NCBI GenBank assembly: GCA_030765065.1
Contig: CM060983.1
Span: forward strand, 44,886,067-44,950,066
Reading direction: 5' to 3'
DNA length: 64,000 bases
DNA from: Deroplatys truncata
Lineage: Eukaryota; Arthropoda; Insecta; Mantodea; Mantidae
Part shown: positions 33,952-44,430 of the stretch, in pieces
Numbering within the stretch: position 1 is the first letter of the stretch
Layout: every line of letters begins with the position of its first letter
The notes under the pieces: generated by a model
What the model saw: only the letters and a program-made list of their open reading frames with translations
What the model was told of the DNA's origin: nothing
The model's database searches: none
Position numbers and translations under genes: made by a program

Positions 33952-34465
33952 ATTAAAACCCGCTCCAATGTTCTGTGGAATCACAATGAGAGTGGATGTC
34001 ATGTGACTATTACGTATTAAATTTCCTGTTATTTATGCACTGGTATCGGCGTTATTTACCTGAGAAATGTCAAAGGCTCGTGGTTCACTATGCGTTAGAC
34101 AAGTTAGTCCGCGTAAACAGAAGATAAAGTTTCATGTAATATTTTGCTGTAAGTTTTTTTTTTCTCTCTCCCCCTCACTCTTTCAAACAGCTGCTATACG
34201 AGATCGATATGAAAGCCGTTCCGGAACAGAAAGATGCAACTGACAAACAAGAGGCAGAAACTGAATAAACAACTTGAGTAACAAACAAGTTTCGGGGTCC
34301 AACTCCAACGGCAAAGTTCGCAGCACCACAAATAAATCGTGGCTTCGACTCCGCGAGCCGACAGAGACGCTCTTTGAATAAAATCACCATTCGCGACCAC
34401 CAACCCCGAAGGATGTACAAATAATTTCCGATTTCAATGAGACTATCAGGAATGAAGTACATTCT
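33952..34465. other. No recognisable feature
   Basis: No coding signal. Overlapping minus-strand frames at 34175-34480 have no known motif. Confidence 0.35.
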
Positions 34466-34611
34466 GACTTTCTCTAGCACCTACTAGGTGCATTAAGTAT
34501 TGCATTCCACTCAATGCGATACAAAGATTTCACTGGAAATGACATGTAAATTACACTGAACATGAGAAAACATATTTTTAAAAAAACGCGTACGCATGTG
34601 TGTGGACAAGA
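34466..34611 (-). repeat. CTTTCTC-family repeat, 3' fragment
   Basis: Begins GACTTTCTCTAGCACCTACTA and ends at the microsatellite position (GCATGTGTGTGG). It stands head to head with the plus-strand B copy that follows. Confidence 0.7.
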
Positions 34612-35212
34612 TACCATAAAAATCTGATACGTTACATTCATATGACTTTCTCTACCCTCTATTGTGTATTAGCGGGTAATACATATTATTCTTTTGCTAT
34701 GCACTTCATTTTAATCGAGATAAACCTCTCTGGAAATAGCTACATTACACATTTCTTTATGGGTACAAAGGGAATAGCGGAAATCAAAATGTTTTAAGAA
34801 CTGGGGGCTATGTGCTAGTCTTAAAATTCCATACTCTTTCCATGACATCGCGAGAAATAACTGAAGACCGACAGGATTTCAAAAGAATGGCTTCGTATTT
34901 TACAATTCGAACCATTAATAACGGATATCTCGGAGATGACTAATGCCACAAAAAAGTTATTTGAAATACATTATGTTTTAAAAGAGATCAACATTTTTTG
35001 TGCAGTACGTTTTCGTCTATCACTTAATGTTCACCAGCTATACAAGATTATATAAAATGCCTTTGGAATGAAGAGGACTTCACACCAGAAAACTCAAGAT
35101 ATACATTTTATTTGTCATATAAATATCTTTCATATATGGTCTTTAATCAAAATTGTTAGTGCCACGTTTTGAAACGCACACAAAAAAAAAGAATCGTAAA
35201 ATGCTCCATATA
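34612..35212 (+). repeat. CTTTCTC-family repeat, subfamily B, truncated
   Basis: Starts AAAAATCTGATACGTTACATT with the B-type CTTTCTCTACCC and runs to the TGCTCCATATAG block, where mariner sequence takes over. The 3' end is missing. Confidence 0.8.
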
Positions 35213-35855
35213 GTTTGAATAAAGAAGCAGATGAAAATCGCTTGGTGCGAAATGCGGACTGTAGGGAGGGTGGTCGAATTGTTCCCAACCAATTGATGCA
35301 CTCATTTATTTGGGAACACAATTAGTTTGTTTGGCTGTGTGTGGCCGGGCATTGTCATGAACAGATTTTCATGTGCTTCTGCATCTGAGGAAATCCCTTG
35401 CTGGAAAACGTTTCAACGACGATGATTGTGAAACAAGAAGTGCAGACTTGGCTTTCATTACAAGCGGCATCATTCTTTGACGAAGGCTTACAAAAAACTG
35501 GCTTCCCGTTACAAGTGCCTGAATAACGGTGGTGATTACGTGGAAATTAAATTGAAATTGAGTTTTTATTTATGGACGCTCTTTAACTACTATGGTTCTT
35601 AGCGTCCTATTCTATATTGGGCGTGAAAGACCGGAAATTTTGCTCAGAGGCCTCTTATCAGGCTTGAGGTTCTTTTACGTGCCGTAAACCTACGACACGG
35701 GACCATCGGCTTTACTTCCCTTCCGAAGGAAGCCATGCTAAGGATTTTTACGCCCGAAAAAATCCATCGCTCTCCGCCGGGTTTGAACCCGCGACCTCGG
35801 GAACTAGAGTACCACTAGTCCACGGAGGACGATTACGTGGAGAAGTAGCGCAAGG
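35213..35855. pseudogene. Mariner transposase remnant with internal inversion
   Basis: Two parts of one transposase lie in opposite directions. On the minus strand, 35365 down to about 35213, the catalytic half reads HDNARPHTA (second Asp), then DHPPYSPHFAPSDFHL (third-Asp block). On the plus strand from about 35364 the protein resumes at DFHVLLHLRKSLAGKRFNDD and continues in shifted frames through VKQEVQTWLSLQAASFFDEG to CLNNGGDYVE, where a SINE splits it; the last codons EK-stop follow the SINE at 35841-35849. The end NGGDYVEK and the HDNARPH box are those of irritans-type mariners. The 17-mers at 35223-35239 and 35364-35380 are inverted copies (one mismatch) and mark the breakpoints. The N-terminal half is absent. 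Non-functional. Confidence 0.8.
35545..35830 (-). repeat. tRNA-derived SINE, family 1, inside mariner remnant
   Basis: Flanked by the 11-bp duplication GATTACGTGGA (35534-35544 and 35831-35841), which is itself the mariner GGDYVE codons. It is the same family as 28386-28675, with the same body and tail (ATAAATAAAAACTCAATTTC on the minus strand). The region between A and B boxes has a deletion relative to the other copy. Confidence 0.92.
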
Positions 35856-35944
35856 TGTAAGGTAATGAATGATAATGAAGTATTTGGAAAATATTCTCTT
35901 ATTTTTTAAAAAATTATCAGTACTTACTTTAAAAACACGCCTGT

Positions 35945-36258
35945 ACCTACAAACTCTCTCTCCTGCAAAACTTATTTTTCTAGCTACTTCATATTAATCG
36001 AGATAAGCGTTTGCAGAATATCTTTGGCTATACATTTCATTGTAAGTACAAATGGAAACTGAAGCCATTGTCAAATGTGTAAACAGCGGATTGCTGTGTG
36101 TTAGTTGTGAAATTCCATGATAAGAAACAAAGAATAGTGAAGTAGCACTTCAGAAAGTGTAAAGCATTGGAACATCCAAACCAAGAACAATGAATATTTC
36201 GGCAATGATTAATGCCACAAAAAATCTATGACATAAATCGTGTAGCTTAATCAGAATT
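35945..36258 (+). repeat. CTTTCTC-family repeat, subfamily B, 5' part of a split copy
   Basis: Contains CTACTTCATATTAATCGAGATAAG-like, CATTTCATTGTAAGTACAAA and GATTAATGCCACAAAAAA blocks. It stops at the TA (36258-36259) where a Tc1-like element begins and resumes at 38674. Confidence 0.75.
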
Positions 36259-36499
36259 ACAGCGTTTTCGGTATAAAACCTGACCGCTCGCACGCGGTTT
36301 TCGTCTGGGTAGGTAGCACGACATGCCACAGCCGGCCGTGACAGCACTATGTCTTCGCTTCTTAACTCTGTATTCCTGCAAACCTGTACATAAAAGAATA
36401 TCAAAATTAACTCTTACTTCATAGCAAATGCTATATGTGTAGAAGTCACTGAAACCAAAATTTGTTATGCTAAATTCAATAGCGATTTTCGTGGCGAAC

Positions 36500-36725
36500 G
36501 CTCCAACTTCGTCTAATGTTTCTTCTCTACGACTTCGCATGTGTTTCTCGCTTTGCACTGAACCAGTAGTGTCTCAAATTTATTCAGAAGATCGTGAATT
36601 GTAGTTCTGGAAGGAAGAAATTGCGCAGGGAACTTCGGGATGAATTCTTCACAAACGCGATATCCAAATATACGTTGTTCTAAAGATAACTGCCTTCTCG
36701 ACTTCGCAAGTGAAAGTGGACTGTT
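36500..36725 (-). pseudogene. Transposase N-terminal HTH (DUF4817-type), frameshifted
   Basis: Minus-strand frame with LSLEQRIFGYRVCEEF, KFPAQFLPSRTTIHDLLNKF and, after a one-base shift, SVQSEKHMRSRREETLDEVGA. This is the order of the DUF4817 helix-turn-helix module and the following linker in insect Tc1-like transposases (xxLEQRxF, KFP, PSxTTIxxLxxKF, then LTEExLDEIGA). Several residues between LEQRIF and the next helix are missing. The DDE domain is absent. It lies inside the TA-flanked element at 36260-38671 and is its only coding remnant. Confidence 0.75.
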
Positions 36726-37066
36726 GACACTAGTTACTACGTGACGACTGAAAGAACAGAAAGCCTGTCGTGAGTGCGGGAAGGGGTAAGCCAGACGGCA
36801 CTGGCTCCAAAGCCCCTTATACACGATCAAACTTTTTGTCAAATTCAATACTTGACAAGACTTTTCAGGAGTTGTCACAACTTCATAACATTTCTTGTCA
36901 AATTGCTTCCAATACTTTTTAAAGTCTTTGAAAGTCTGAAAGCAAATAAGGACATGCGCTAAACGGTCAAAGATCTCACAATGATTTGATGGCTTTGGCC
37001 AATGAAATACGAGTATTTACAGTCCGTCACAAAATATTGTAACATGACTGAAAGCGAAAAGTAAGC

Positions 37067-37288
37067 AAAAAATCTGATGTGTTACACTCACATGACTTTC
37101 TCTACTCTTGTACAATATATTTTTACAAACGCCTATTCTCCATATGCTTTATATTAATCGAGATATCAATCTTATTGGTAATTTTCTTGTAGATGCAAGG
37201 GGAATATGGTAGCTTTTAAGCGATAGTCAAATATTTTATCGCTGGTTGCTATGTGGCGCATTCCATTCTCTTTGCATGTCCAGAACAT
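37067..37288 (+). repeat. CTTTCTC-family repeat A, duplicated 5' segment
   Basis: The first 222 bases of the A repeat, ending at CATGTCCAGAACAT. The same segment starts again at 37289, with about 95 percent identity by eye. The joint is an A run. Confidence 0.9.
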
Positions 37289-38157
37289 AAAAAATCTGAT
37301 GTGTTACACTCACATGACTTTCTCTACTCTTGTACAATCTAATTTTACAAACGCCTATTCTCCATATGCTTCATGTTAATCGAGATATCGAAATGTCAAT
37401 CTTATTGCTAATTTTCTTGTAGATGCAAGGGGAATATGGTAGCTTTTAAGCGATAGTCAAATATTTTAACGCTGGTTGCTATGTGGCGCATTCCATTCTC
37501 TTTGCATGTCCAGGACATAAAAAAAATGAATAACGAATTTGAGAAGAAGTATAAGTATTGGAAAATTTAAGGAAATAACAAGCAATATCTCGAAAACGGT
37601 TCACTCAACAAAAGAAATGTATATGACATAAGTTGTGTATTTTAACGCGATCTACATTTTTTGTGTAGTAAAATTTTGTCTATCTCTTATGGTTTACCAG
37701 TTATGTAAAAGTCGTTCACAATGAAGAATACTTTTGGAGACATTCCCAGAAAATTCGAGATATACATTTCATTTCTCATGACATTATCTTAAACATATGA
37801 TATTTTCATCAAAATCGTTAGAGCCATTTCTGAGAAAATTAAAATTTTCGAAAAATCTTCCATGTAAAGGGTAGTCTGGGGTGGGGGGATTTTCTTGAAA
37901 ACCTTCGTGTCGCATCTCTGGAAGATACTGAACCTAAATACCAAGTTTGGTGTTTATCCGACTGTTCGTTTTTGAGTTATGCTGTTCACAGACACACACA
38001 CACACACACAGACACACACACGGACATGTTTCCAAAAATGCTTTTTTTGGATTCAGGAGGTCTCAAAACATGTATTTCCGGTGAAATCTCGGTATCGAAT
38101 TTTTGGGTGGAATGCAATACTTCCCCTACTTACTATACGTAGTAGAGAAAGTAAAAA
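37289..38157 (+). repeat. CTTTCTC-family repeat, subfamily A, full length
   Basis: Complete copy ending GTAGTAGAGAAAGTAAAAA at 38157, with a CA/GACA microsatellite at 37987-38020. Preceded by a tandem duplicate of its own 5' segment. Inserted in the nested segment 36811-38623 next to an A run. Confidence 0.92.
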
Positions 38158-38673
38158 TGGCTACCCGGCCAAGGTGTGTCGTATGCGAACTGATTAGGTT
38201 ATACATAAGCTGGTCATGTCTGTACATCGAGGGCTCCTTGGATTACCACAAGATGGAGCAGGTGAAGGCGTATGCAGAAATAATTGCCAGACAGTTTTCC
38301 GAACTAAGTATACATTAATGCAATGTTATATAGTGTGGCTGGTGTTCTTTTCATTGTATTCCACACTCGTAATGTGATTTCATTGGATATAACACGTGAA
38401 AGTGCCACATATTATTAGTAAAGAACAATATTTCTTTGCGAATTGTTATACTGTGACGCAAATACTAAATTGCTTTGCGCGTGATAAATTATCAATGTGT
38501 TCTGAAGGGTTTCGGTTTGGCGAAGAGACAACTTGTAAATACACATTTTTGACATTGTCAAGTCTTGCCAGGTTTGCCAGGTCTTTTCCAATCTTGTCAC
38601 GTATTGATCATGTACAAGGGGCTTAACGCACAACACCGTGCGAGTGGTCAGATTTTATACCGAACACCCAGTA

Positions 38674-38990
38674 TATTTTTCGTACAGCTAGCTTTTGTCT
38701 ATCTCTTATGGTTTATCAGTTCTACAACACTATAATTCATTGAGAATGAAGGAGATCTCAGAAGTTATTCTCAGAAAATGCGTTATACAGATCTTTATTA
38801 ACCATCTAAATATGTTAAAACATATGGTATTTTTAGAAAATAAAAAATAACGATACTTTTTTTTATGTAAAGGGTAGTTTGGGGTCTGGATATTCTTGAA
38901 AATTCTTGTGTCGCATCCTTGGAAGACGCTGAACTTAAATACCTCGTTTCGTATTCGTCCAACTTTACTATACTGGAACTAGCAGGTTTG
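38674..38990 (+). repeat. CTTTCTC-family repeat, subfamily B, 3' part of the split copy
   Basis: Resumes with TATTTTTCGTACAG...TTTTGTCTATCTCTTATGG and continues to the CGTTTCGTATTCGTCCAAC block. The microsatellite and 3' end are lost. Confidence 0.75.
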
Positions 38991-39520
38991 CCATTGGAGG
39001 AGTGGTTTAATGTCGTTTGGGAGGGATAATGAATGGAGTTATAGTGATGTTTAGATGCATGGAGATGAGAATTTGTTATTGTTATTAATCGGAGGGGAAT
39101 TTTAAGTTTATATAGGTTGGAGGTGGAGTTGATGTTAGAATAAAATGGAGGATGTGAGGGAAGTGAAATGTTGTGGGGTAAAGTGAGTAGATATTTAGTG
39201 AAAGAAGAAAGAAGATTTAGTGTTTGATTAAAAGAGGCAAAGGTTTAATATACAGTGATAAAATTTAAAAAAATGATATATAAAAAGTCATTTAAAAGGG
39301 AGATAATAGAAAATTAATATTGAGATTAAATAAATAAACACAAATGTATAAATAAAGATATAAATGAATTAAATAAAATATTGAATTATTATAAATTAAA
39401 TAATTACTATGACAATAATGGTATGTTATAAATAGATAACTTAATAAAACATTTTAGTTAAGGAAAAATTTAAGTAAAATATAAATAAACTTATTAAAAT
39501 GATTAGTAGTTTAGTAGGAG
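38991..39520. other. Strongly C-depleted segment, no gene
   Basis: Over 39001-39480 I count only about 12 C on the plus strand, while G is common in the first half. Past about 39300 the sequence becomes nearly A/T only. No coding frame or shared repeat is seen. The cause is unknown. Confidence 0.6.
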
Positions 39521-40449
39521 GTTTTGTGCTGGCTACCAGTACATTTTCGCTGGTTTCCAGTGACTATAGTTATATAGGAGTAGATAGTAGCTGGTTACCG
39601 ATTGCTAAGTTTGCTGGTTTCCAGGAAGTGTAGATAAATATAGAATTTAGAATTGTAATTAATTTTTTTACGCCTTTACTCTAATCCCATACTTTCTATT
39701 TTTGTTGTAATCTAAAACGTAAATGTGTCTGTGAGAATACATGTAAATTTTGAATGTATGTCTCGGTGTAGTAACCAAGGTGCCGGGATAGTGTATCAGA
39801 TTTTATTTATTTATTTATACGTAAGTAGTATGGAAAACAAAAAGAAAGACTTTTGACATTAATTTTGTAATTTTTAATCTCACTGATGTTTTGAACCATA
39901 TATACCGGTTCATATACTTCCAAACATGAGAGAAATTCTTACATTTTGTCTCATTGTGTATTTTTTATTACGAGTTTCGTGGTAAAAAGATCGGCGTCAG
40001 AGCGCTTTCTCAGTGAAGCGGAATTCGATAAGACAAGGCCCGAACAAAGGCCTGTATAGAAAAGGCTCGGTAGAAATGGAGAACTTGAATTATTCTGCTA
40101 GTTCAGCGAGAAAGAAGTTTCCATTCTGGAAAGCAACCGCTCGAAAATTAGATTCTAACCAAAATGGATTGGAAGAGGAAGGGAGGTAGGTTGCGCCGCC
40201 GTCGAGGGATTAATCAGAGATTCAATTTACCAACCTCCTTTGGCTACCATCTTACGAGGATTAAAAAGGAAAGATCCGAAAGGTACGAGCGAACAAATGA
40301 ACTGTCGGGAGCTGCATGATATTGGGCAGCGCCGTGTTTACCTTGCTGCATATCCACTAGCACGTGAGGTTTACAGCAGTCTACCTCAGGCCTCTCTTGT
40401 TTGGAACTACTGGCGCTGTGCTGCTGGCTTTTAGTGTGTGAACCGCGTA
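39521..40449. other. No gene; short CTGGTTTCCAG-type repeats
   Basis: CTGGCTACCAG, CTGGTTTCCAG and CTGGTTACCG recur between 39528 and 39632, the first two being small palindromes. The rest is unremarkable. Confidence 0.4.
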
Positions 40450-40671
40450 GCTCAAAAAATATAATTTATCACATCACTTTCTCTACCCACAATCGTTTAT
40501 TTCTATATACCTTCTATGCTTATTTTCTATGTACATCATGTTAGCTTACACATTTCGCTCTAGATCCAAGGGAATACAGGAAACCGAATGATAGTGTTTA
40601 AAAATGAGTCGTATATGATGGCTTTGAAACTACATGGCACAGCAAAAATAACTGAATAGCGACGGCACTTT
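40450..40671 (+). repeat. CTTTCTC-family repeat, subfamily B, 5' part of outer copy
   Basis: Runs from TATCACATCACTTTCTCTACCC through CTAGATCCAAGGGAATACAGGAAACC-like to AGCGACGGCACTTT, then meets a second copy. Confidence 0.8.
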
Positions 40672-41457
40672 AAAAATGATGTGATACATTCATATAACTT
40701 TCTCTACCCTCTATCGTTTATTACTGGGTATACAAATTATTCTTCTACCTACTACATTTTACTCCAAATACACCTTTGCAGAAATAGCTACACTACACAT
40801 TTCGTTATGAATACAAAGAGAACAGCGATAGTCAAATGTTTAACTGGATACTGTATGCTGGCCTTAAAATTCCACACTGCTTCCATGCAATCGCGAGAAA
40901 CAACTGAATGTTGAAAGGACTTCAAAGAATGACCAAGAAATGAACAGTTCAACCTTTAATGAGTTTTAAAGAGATCTACATTTTTTTTGTTTTCATCTAT
41001 TGCCTAACGTTTACCAGTTATACAAGATTATGCAAAATTCCTTCCGAATGAAGACTTCATAGGCTATTCCCCGAAAATTCAAGATATACATTTTCTCGTG
41101 TAAATATATTTAAGGTATGGTATTTTAATCCAAACCATTAGCCAATTTTTTGGAAAACAAAAAAAATTCTAAAAATGTTCCATGTAAAAGGTAGTTTGGG
41201 GTGGGTGGATTTTGTTGAAAATCTTCGTGTCGCATTTTTGGACGATATCGAACCTAAATACCAAGTTTGGTATTTATCCGGCTTTCGTTTTTGAGTTATA
41301 GTATACACAGACACACACACACGATCATGTTTCCAAAAATGCTTTATTTGGATTCAGGGGGTCTCAAAACATGTATTTCCGGTGAAATCTCGGTATAGAA
41401 TTTTTGGGTGGAATGCAATACTTCCTCTACTTACTACACGTAGTGGAGAAAGTAAAA
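40672..41457 (+). repeat. CTTTCTC-family repeat, subfamily B-like, inserted in another copy
   Basis: A complete copy from TGATGTGATACATTC to GTGGAGAAAGTAAAAA. Left and right joints both read AAAAATGA: the outer copy continues TGACGTACTG after the right A run. The outer copy therefore shows the pre-insertion site directly. CA run at 41309-41322. Confidence 0.88.
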
Positions 41458-42052
41458 ATGACGTACTGAAAAACTCAAACCAATGATTGCGAAAATCTCG
41501 GAAATAGGTGATGCTACAAAAATGTTACTTGAAATAAACTGTCTTTTAAAGAGGGGTATCATTTCTTTTGCAGTAACTTTCTGCTATCTCTTAGTATGAT
41601 TTACACACTATACAAAAGTCGTTCCGCAAGAAGAGAACTTCACAGGCTGTTCTCAGAATAAAGAGATACATCTTATTTGTTCATGTAAATATCTTAAACA
41701 TATGGTATTTTAATCAAAACCCTTATATCTATTTATGAGAAAATAAAAAATAATGAAAATGCTTTCAAAGGGTAGTTTGACGTGGGGGGATTTTCTTGAA
41801 AAACTTATCACATCTTTGGAATATAAAGAAATAAATACCAAGTTTTGTAGTTACCGACACTTTGTTTTTGAGTTATGCTGTTCACACACACGCGCACACA
41901 TACCGCGCAGGCGGAACATTTTCTAAAATTGCCTTTTTTTTTATTTATTTCGTGGACCTCTAAAAGTGTTATTTCCAGTGAAATTTCGGTACCGAATTTT
42001 TGGTAGGAATGCAATACTTCCCTACCTACTTGTTACGTGTAGAAAAAGTACA
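41458..42052 (+). repeat. CTTTCTC-family repeat, subfamily B, 3' part of outer copy
   Basis: Continues the copy at 40450-40671 from CAAACCAATGATTGCG to the 3' end (CTACTTGTTACGTGTAGAAAAAGTAC). Microsatellite at 41883-41901. Confidence 0.8.
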
Positions 42053-43195
42053 AATACTATATACTTAAGCCAGAAGCCGTTTAAGGGTGACAGAAGATTT
42101 TCAGAAATTTTCTCATCCCAAGAATATATTTAAATGGTAAAAGTGTAACATTTCAGTACTTACTCTACTCACTAAGGTTTATTTTTTTACACTTCTTCTA
42201 CAGGCTAGACTTAGAAAAAACTTAATTTACGCGACGGAGTTGACTTTACAATTCACGTCGTCCATTACCGAATGTTCGCGCCCATTTAGCAGTAGTGCAA
42301 TCAAATTTTAAATCCGCAAGCTATATACTTTGTTGGAGTCCAGTGGTGGAAACCATGATTACGATAAACGATAAGACACACAGATAAGCCCTGGCACTGA
42401 ATGCCAATTAGCGCGGTACGTTCAGTCTGTAATCTTAACTTACAATATAATACAATAGGGTTTAATGCACTGCCATGCCCGCGGTGAAAATCTGTAACGC
42501 GTTGAATCTGTCTACAAAGATGTATAAAACGACTCCCTTGTCATAAAGTCGCAAAAGGATCTCCGCCCGTACATTTTACGGGCAAACCGTAAAAAATGGA
42601 AAGTATGATGGAGGTAGTGAAATAATCGGCATCTCCCGTACCAAAAGGTTTATTCCAGTGCTGTTAGAAACTGTATTACTGAATAACAACATTGCAACTT
42701 TTACCGGCACCATTAATAATTCTCTGGCAAAAACTGTAGTTTTATGTTTTCCACTGCAGCAGTTTGATTTAAACCCAGTCCAGGAGCATATCTCATATTG
42801 ATATACTGCTTGCTAGTTCATAAAGTAGGTCTGTGATCTAAGACACCCTCTCTCTACCTTTTACTTTCTTTATCCTTTGTAGGGTATTCATCACTCGCAG
42901 AGATATCTTCTACAACAGTTCCTCGTATTTTTCGCTGCTAATTTCGTCCTTTCTTCTTTAACACAAGTTATCTTTTCTTTCCTTCTTTCATTTTTCACAT
43001 GCTGATGACCTGTTTGTGGCTCTTTTGTAATGATATCAGGCACTTCAAGATACCTGAAAGGTAACTTCCCTCCACCTCTCTCTCATTTCGGTCTTTTTCT
43101 CCCTGCTTAGACTTCTATAAGTCTATAATTCTGGGTTGATTTTGTATTAAACAGCGAAGTCAATCTAATCACAGACGGTTCTGCCCCGATGCTGC
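42053..43195. other. No recognisable feature
   Basis: No coding signal, no shared repeat. Confidence 0.35.
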
Positions 43196-43440
43196 ACCGA
43201 GCGAAACAGCTCAGGCCATAGCGTCTAATGCGCGCATTCGGGAGCTCCCGGGTTCGATTCCGGTTTGACCGGCCATCCTGACTAGGTTTTGTCGCGATTT
43301 TCCTAGATCGTGGTGGGGTGATTGTATACTACCACGAAATTTCCTGTCCCTCATTCCCTCTCTCTTGCAGGGCAGCAGCGTTAGACGCGGTGGACGGTAG
43401 ATGCTTTCAGAGGAGAACTGCTTCTTCCCTGGTATGGAAC
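43196..43440 (+). repeat. tRNA-derived SINE, family 2
   Basis: A degraded A box (GCTCAGGCCATAGCG) and a perfect B box GGTTCGATTCC are followed by CATCCTGACTAGG, TTTGTCGCGATTTTCC and TAGATCGTGG. This resembles the conserved central block of many insect SINEs (CATCCTGATTTAGG...TTTCCCTAAATCG), from established knowledge. The tail is unclear and no target duplication was found. Confidence 0.7.
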
Positions 43441-43470
43441 GTTTAGTTTAGTAAGTACGATAGACCCGCA

Positions 43471-44430
43471 ATTGAGGCAATATTTTTAACACTTAAATGA
43501 CTTCAGTCTAATTATATAATATACAAATTCAATAACACCCCGCCTTAAAGCAATATGTGCATGTAACAAGATATAAAAAGTGAATATTACAGTCATTGTA
43601 TATCTTTATATTATTATGTGCATGTGTAACAATGTTATGTGAATGTATTACGTAATTTAATAATGTAGGAGCTGTGAGAATAATAGGTTAAAAGTTATAA
43701 TGAAACAGAAGTACTTTTTATTGTGAAATTGTCAGGTTAAAAGTTGCTAACAATGAGGTAACCTTGAGGCAATAATGAATTTGAAAGTTTAATAATGCTA
43801 CTTGTGATTCTTGGAAGCAATAATGTAATTTTTGTGAGCTTATAAAATAACCCAACAACAACCAGAAAAAAGCTTTAGTTACATGAAGGTATTCTATTGG
43901 ACTAGGATTAGCCAATCAGAAACTAAAATGGAGCAAAATTTACAAGGCAGTTGCTTGTAGACAGTGTTCCTAACCGGACGCGAGACGCGTCCTCGAGAAA
44001 TTTAATACGTATTTTGTGTGAGACCAAAATAGTTTACGTGTTAAAAAGTGCAAGTAATTAATAAAAAAATCTCACAGCTCTCTCTATATCAGTGAAGTGT
44101 TATTTAAATCGTGTCAAGCATTAATAAAAGGAGTGAAGTAAAATTATAATCTGTGTAAGCCTACATTCTTCAGTCTCACCACTCCCTGTTAAGACATTCA
44201 TGTCTCTAAAAATAGATACTGATGCAGCCGAGGCAAACATAAATATATAATATTTAAAGAAACAGTCAAAAATTACAGTTAATACTTTTTAAACATTTTT
44301 GGGGGGCAAAGGCCACCGGAAAGTACATTTGGGGCGAAGGCTACCGGAAACCTTTTACCATACGTGCACTTGGAACTACTTCAAGTTCGACTCCCCAACA
44401 ATCGCACTACAATGCAACTCCTACTTCAAA
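43471..44430 (+). repeat. Repeat C, copy 1
   Basis: About 950 bp shared with the minus strand of 55850-56720. Landmarks in order: GGCAATATTTTTAACACTTAAAT, GTATTACGTAATTTAATAATG, TGTAGGAGCTGTGAG, AGCCAATCAG, CTCACAGCTCTCT..., TAAGCCTACATTCTTCAG, GCAGCCGAGGCAAACATAAAT, CAAGTTCGACTCCCCAAC. The start corresponds to the last codons of a transposase-like frame in copy 2 (ending ...FLTLK-stop), so this may be the 3' part of a DNA transposon. Confidence 0.75.

Larger units (their letters stand above)
36811..38623. mobile_element. Nested inverted-repeat segment (possible MITE)
   Basis: AGCCCCTTATACACGATCAA at 36811-36830 matches the reverse complement of 38604-38623 at 18 of 20 positions. Beyond these both ends carry several TTGACAAG/CTTGTCAA copies over about 80 bases. 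After removal of the A repeat (37067-38157) the segment would be about 720 bp. No target duplication is apparent, so its class is open; it could instead be subterminal structure of the enclosing element. Confidence 0.5.
36260..38671 (-). mobile_element. Tc1/mariner-superfamily element with TA flanks, non-autonomous
   Basis: Bounded by TA at 36258-36259 and 38672-38673. Terminal inverted repeats of about 38 bp: the left end contains TTCGGTATAAAACCTGACC, the right end (reverse complement) TTCGGTATAAAATCTGACC, both followed by a CTCGCACG stretch. It interrupts a B repeat whose two halves are recognisable on either side. Only an N-terminal transposase fragment remains inside (36500-36725). About 1.8 kb of the interior is later material, including an A repeat. 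It is therefore a deletion derivative. Confidence 0.85.

Noticed and set aside
38991..39520. Nuclear copy of mitochondrial DNA
   Set aside because: Composition is skewed, but no mitochondrial coding frame or tRNA is recognisable.
43665..44190. Solo LTR within repeat C
   Set aside because: The flanking sequence on both sides is shared by the two copies, which a solo LTR would not show.
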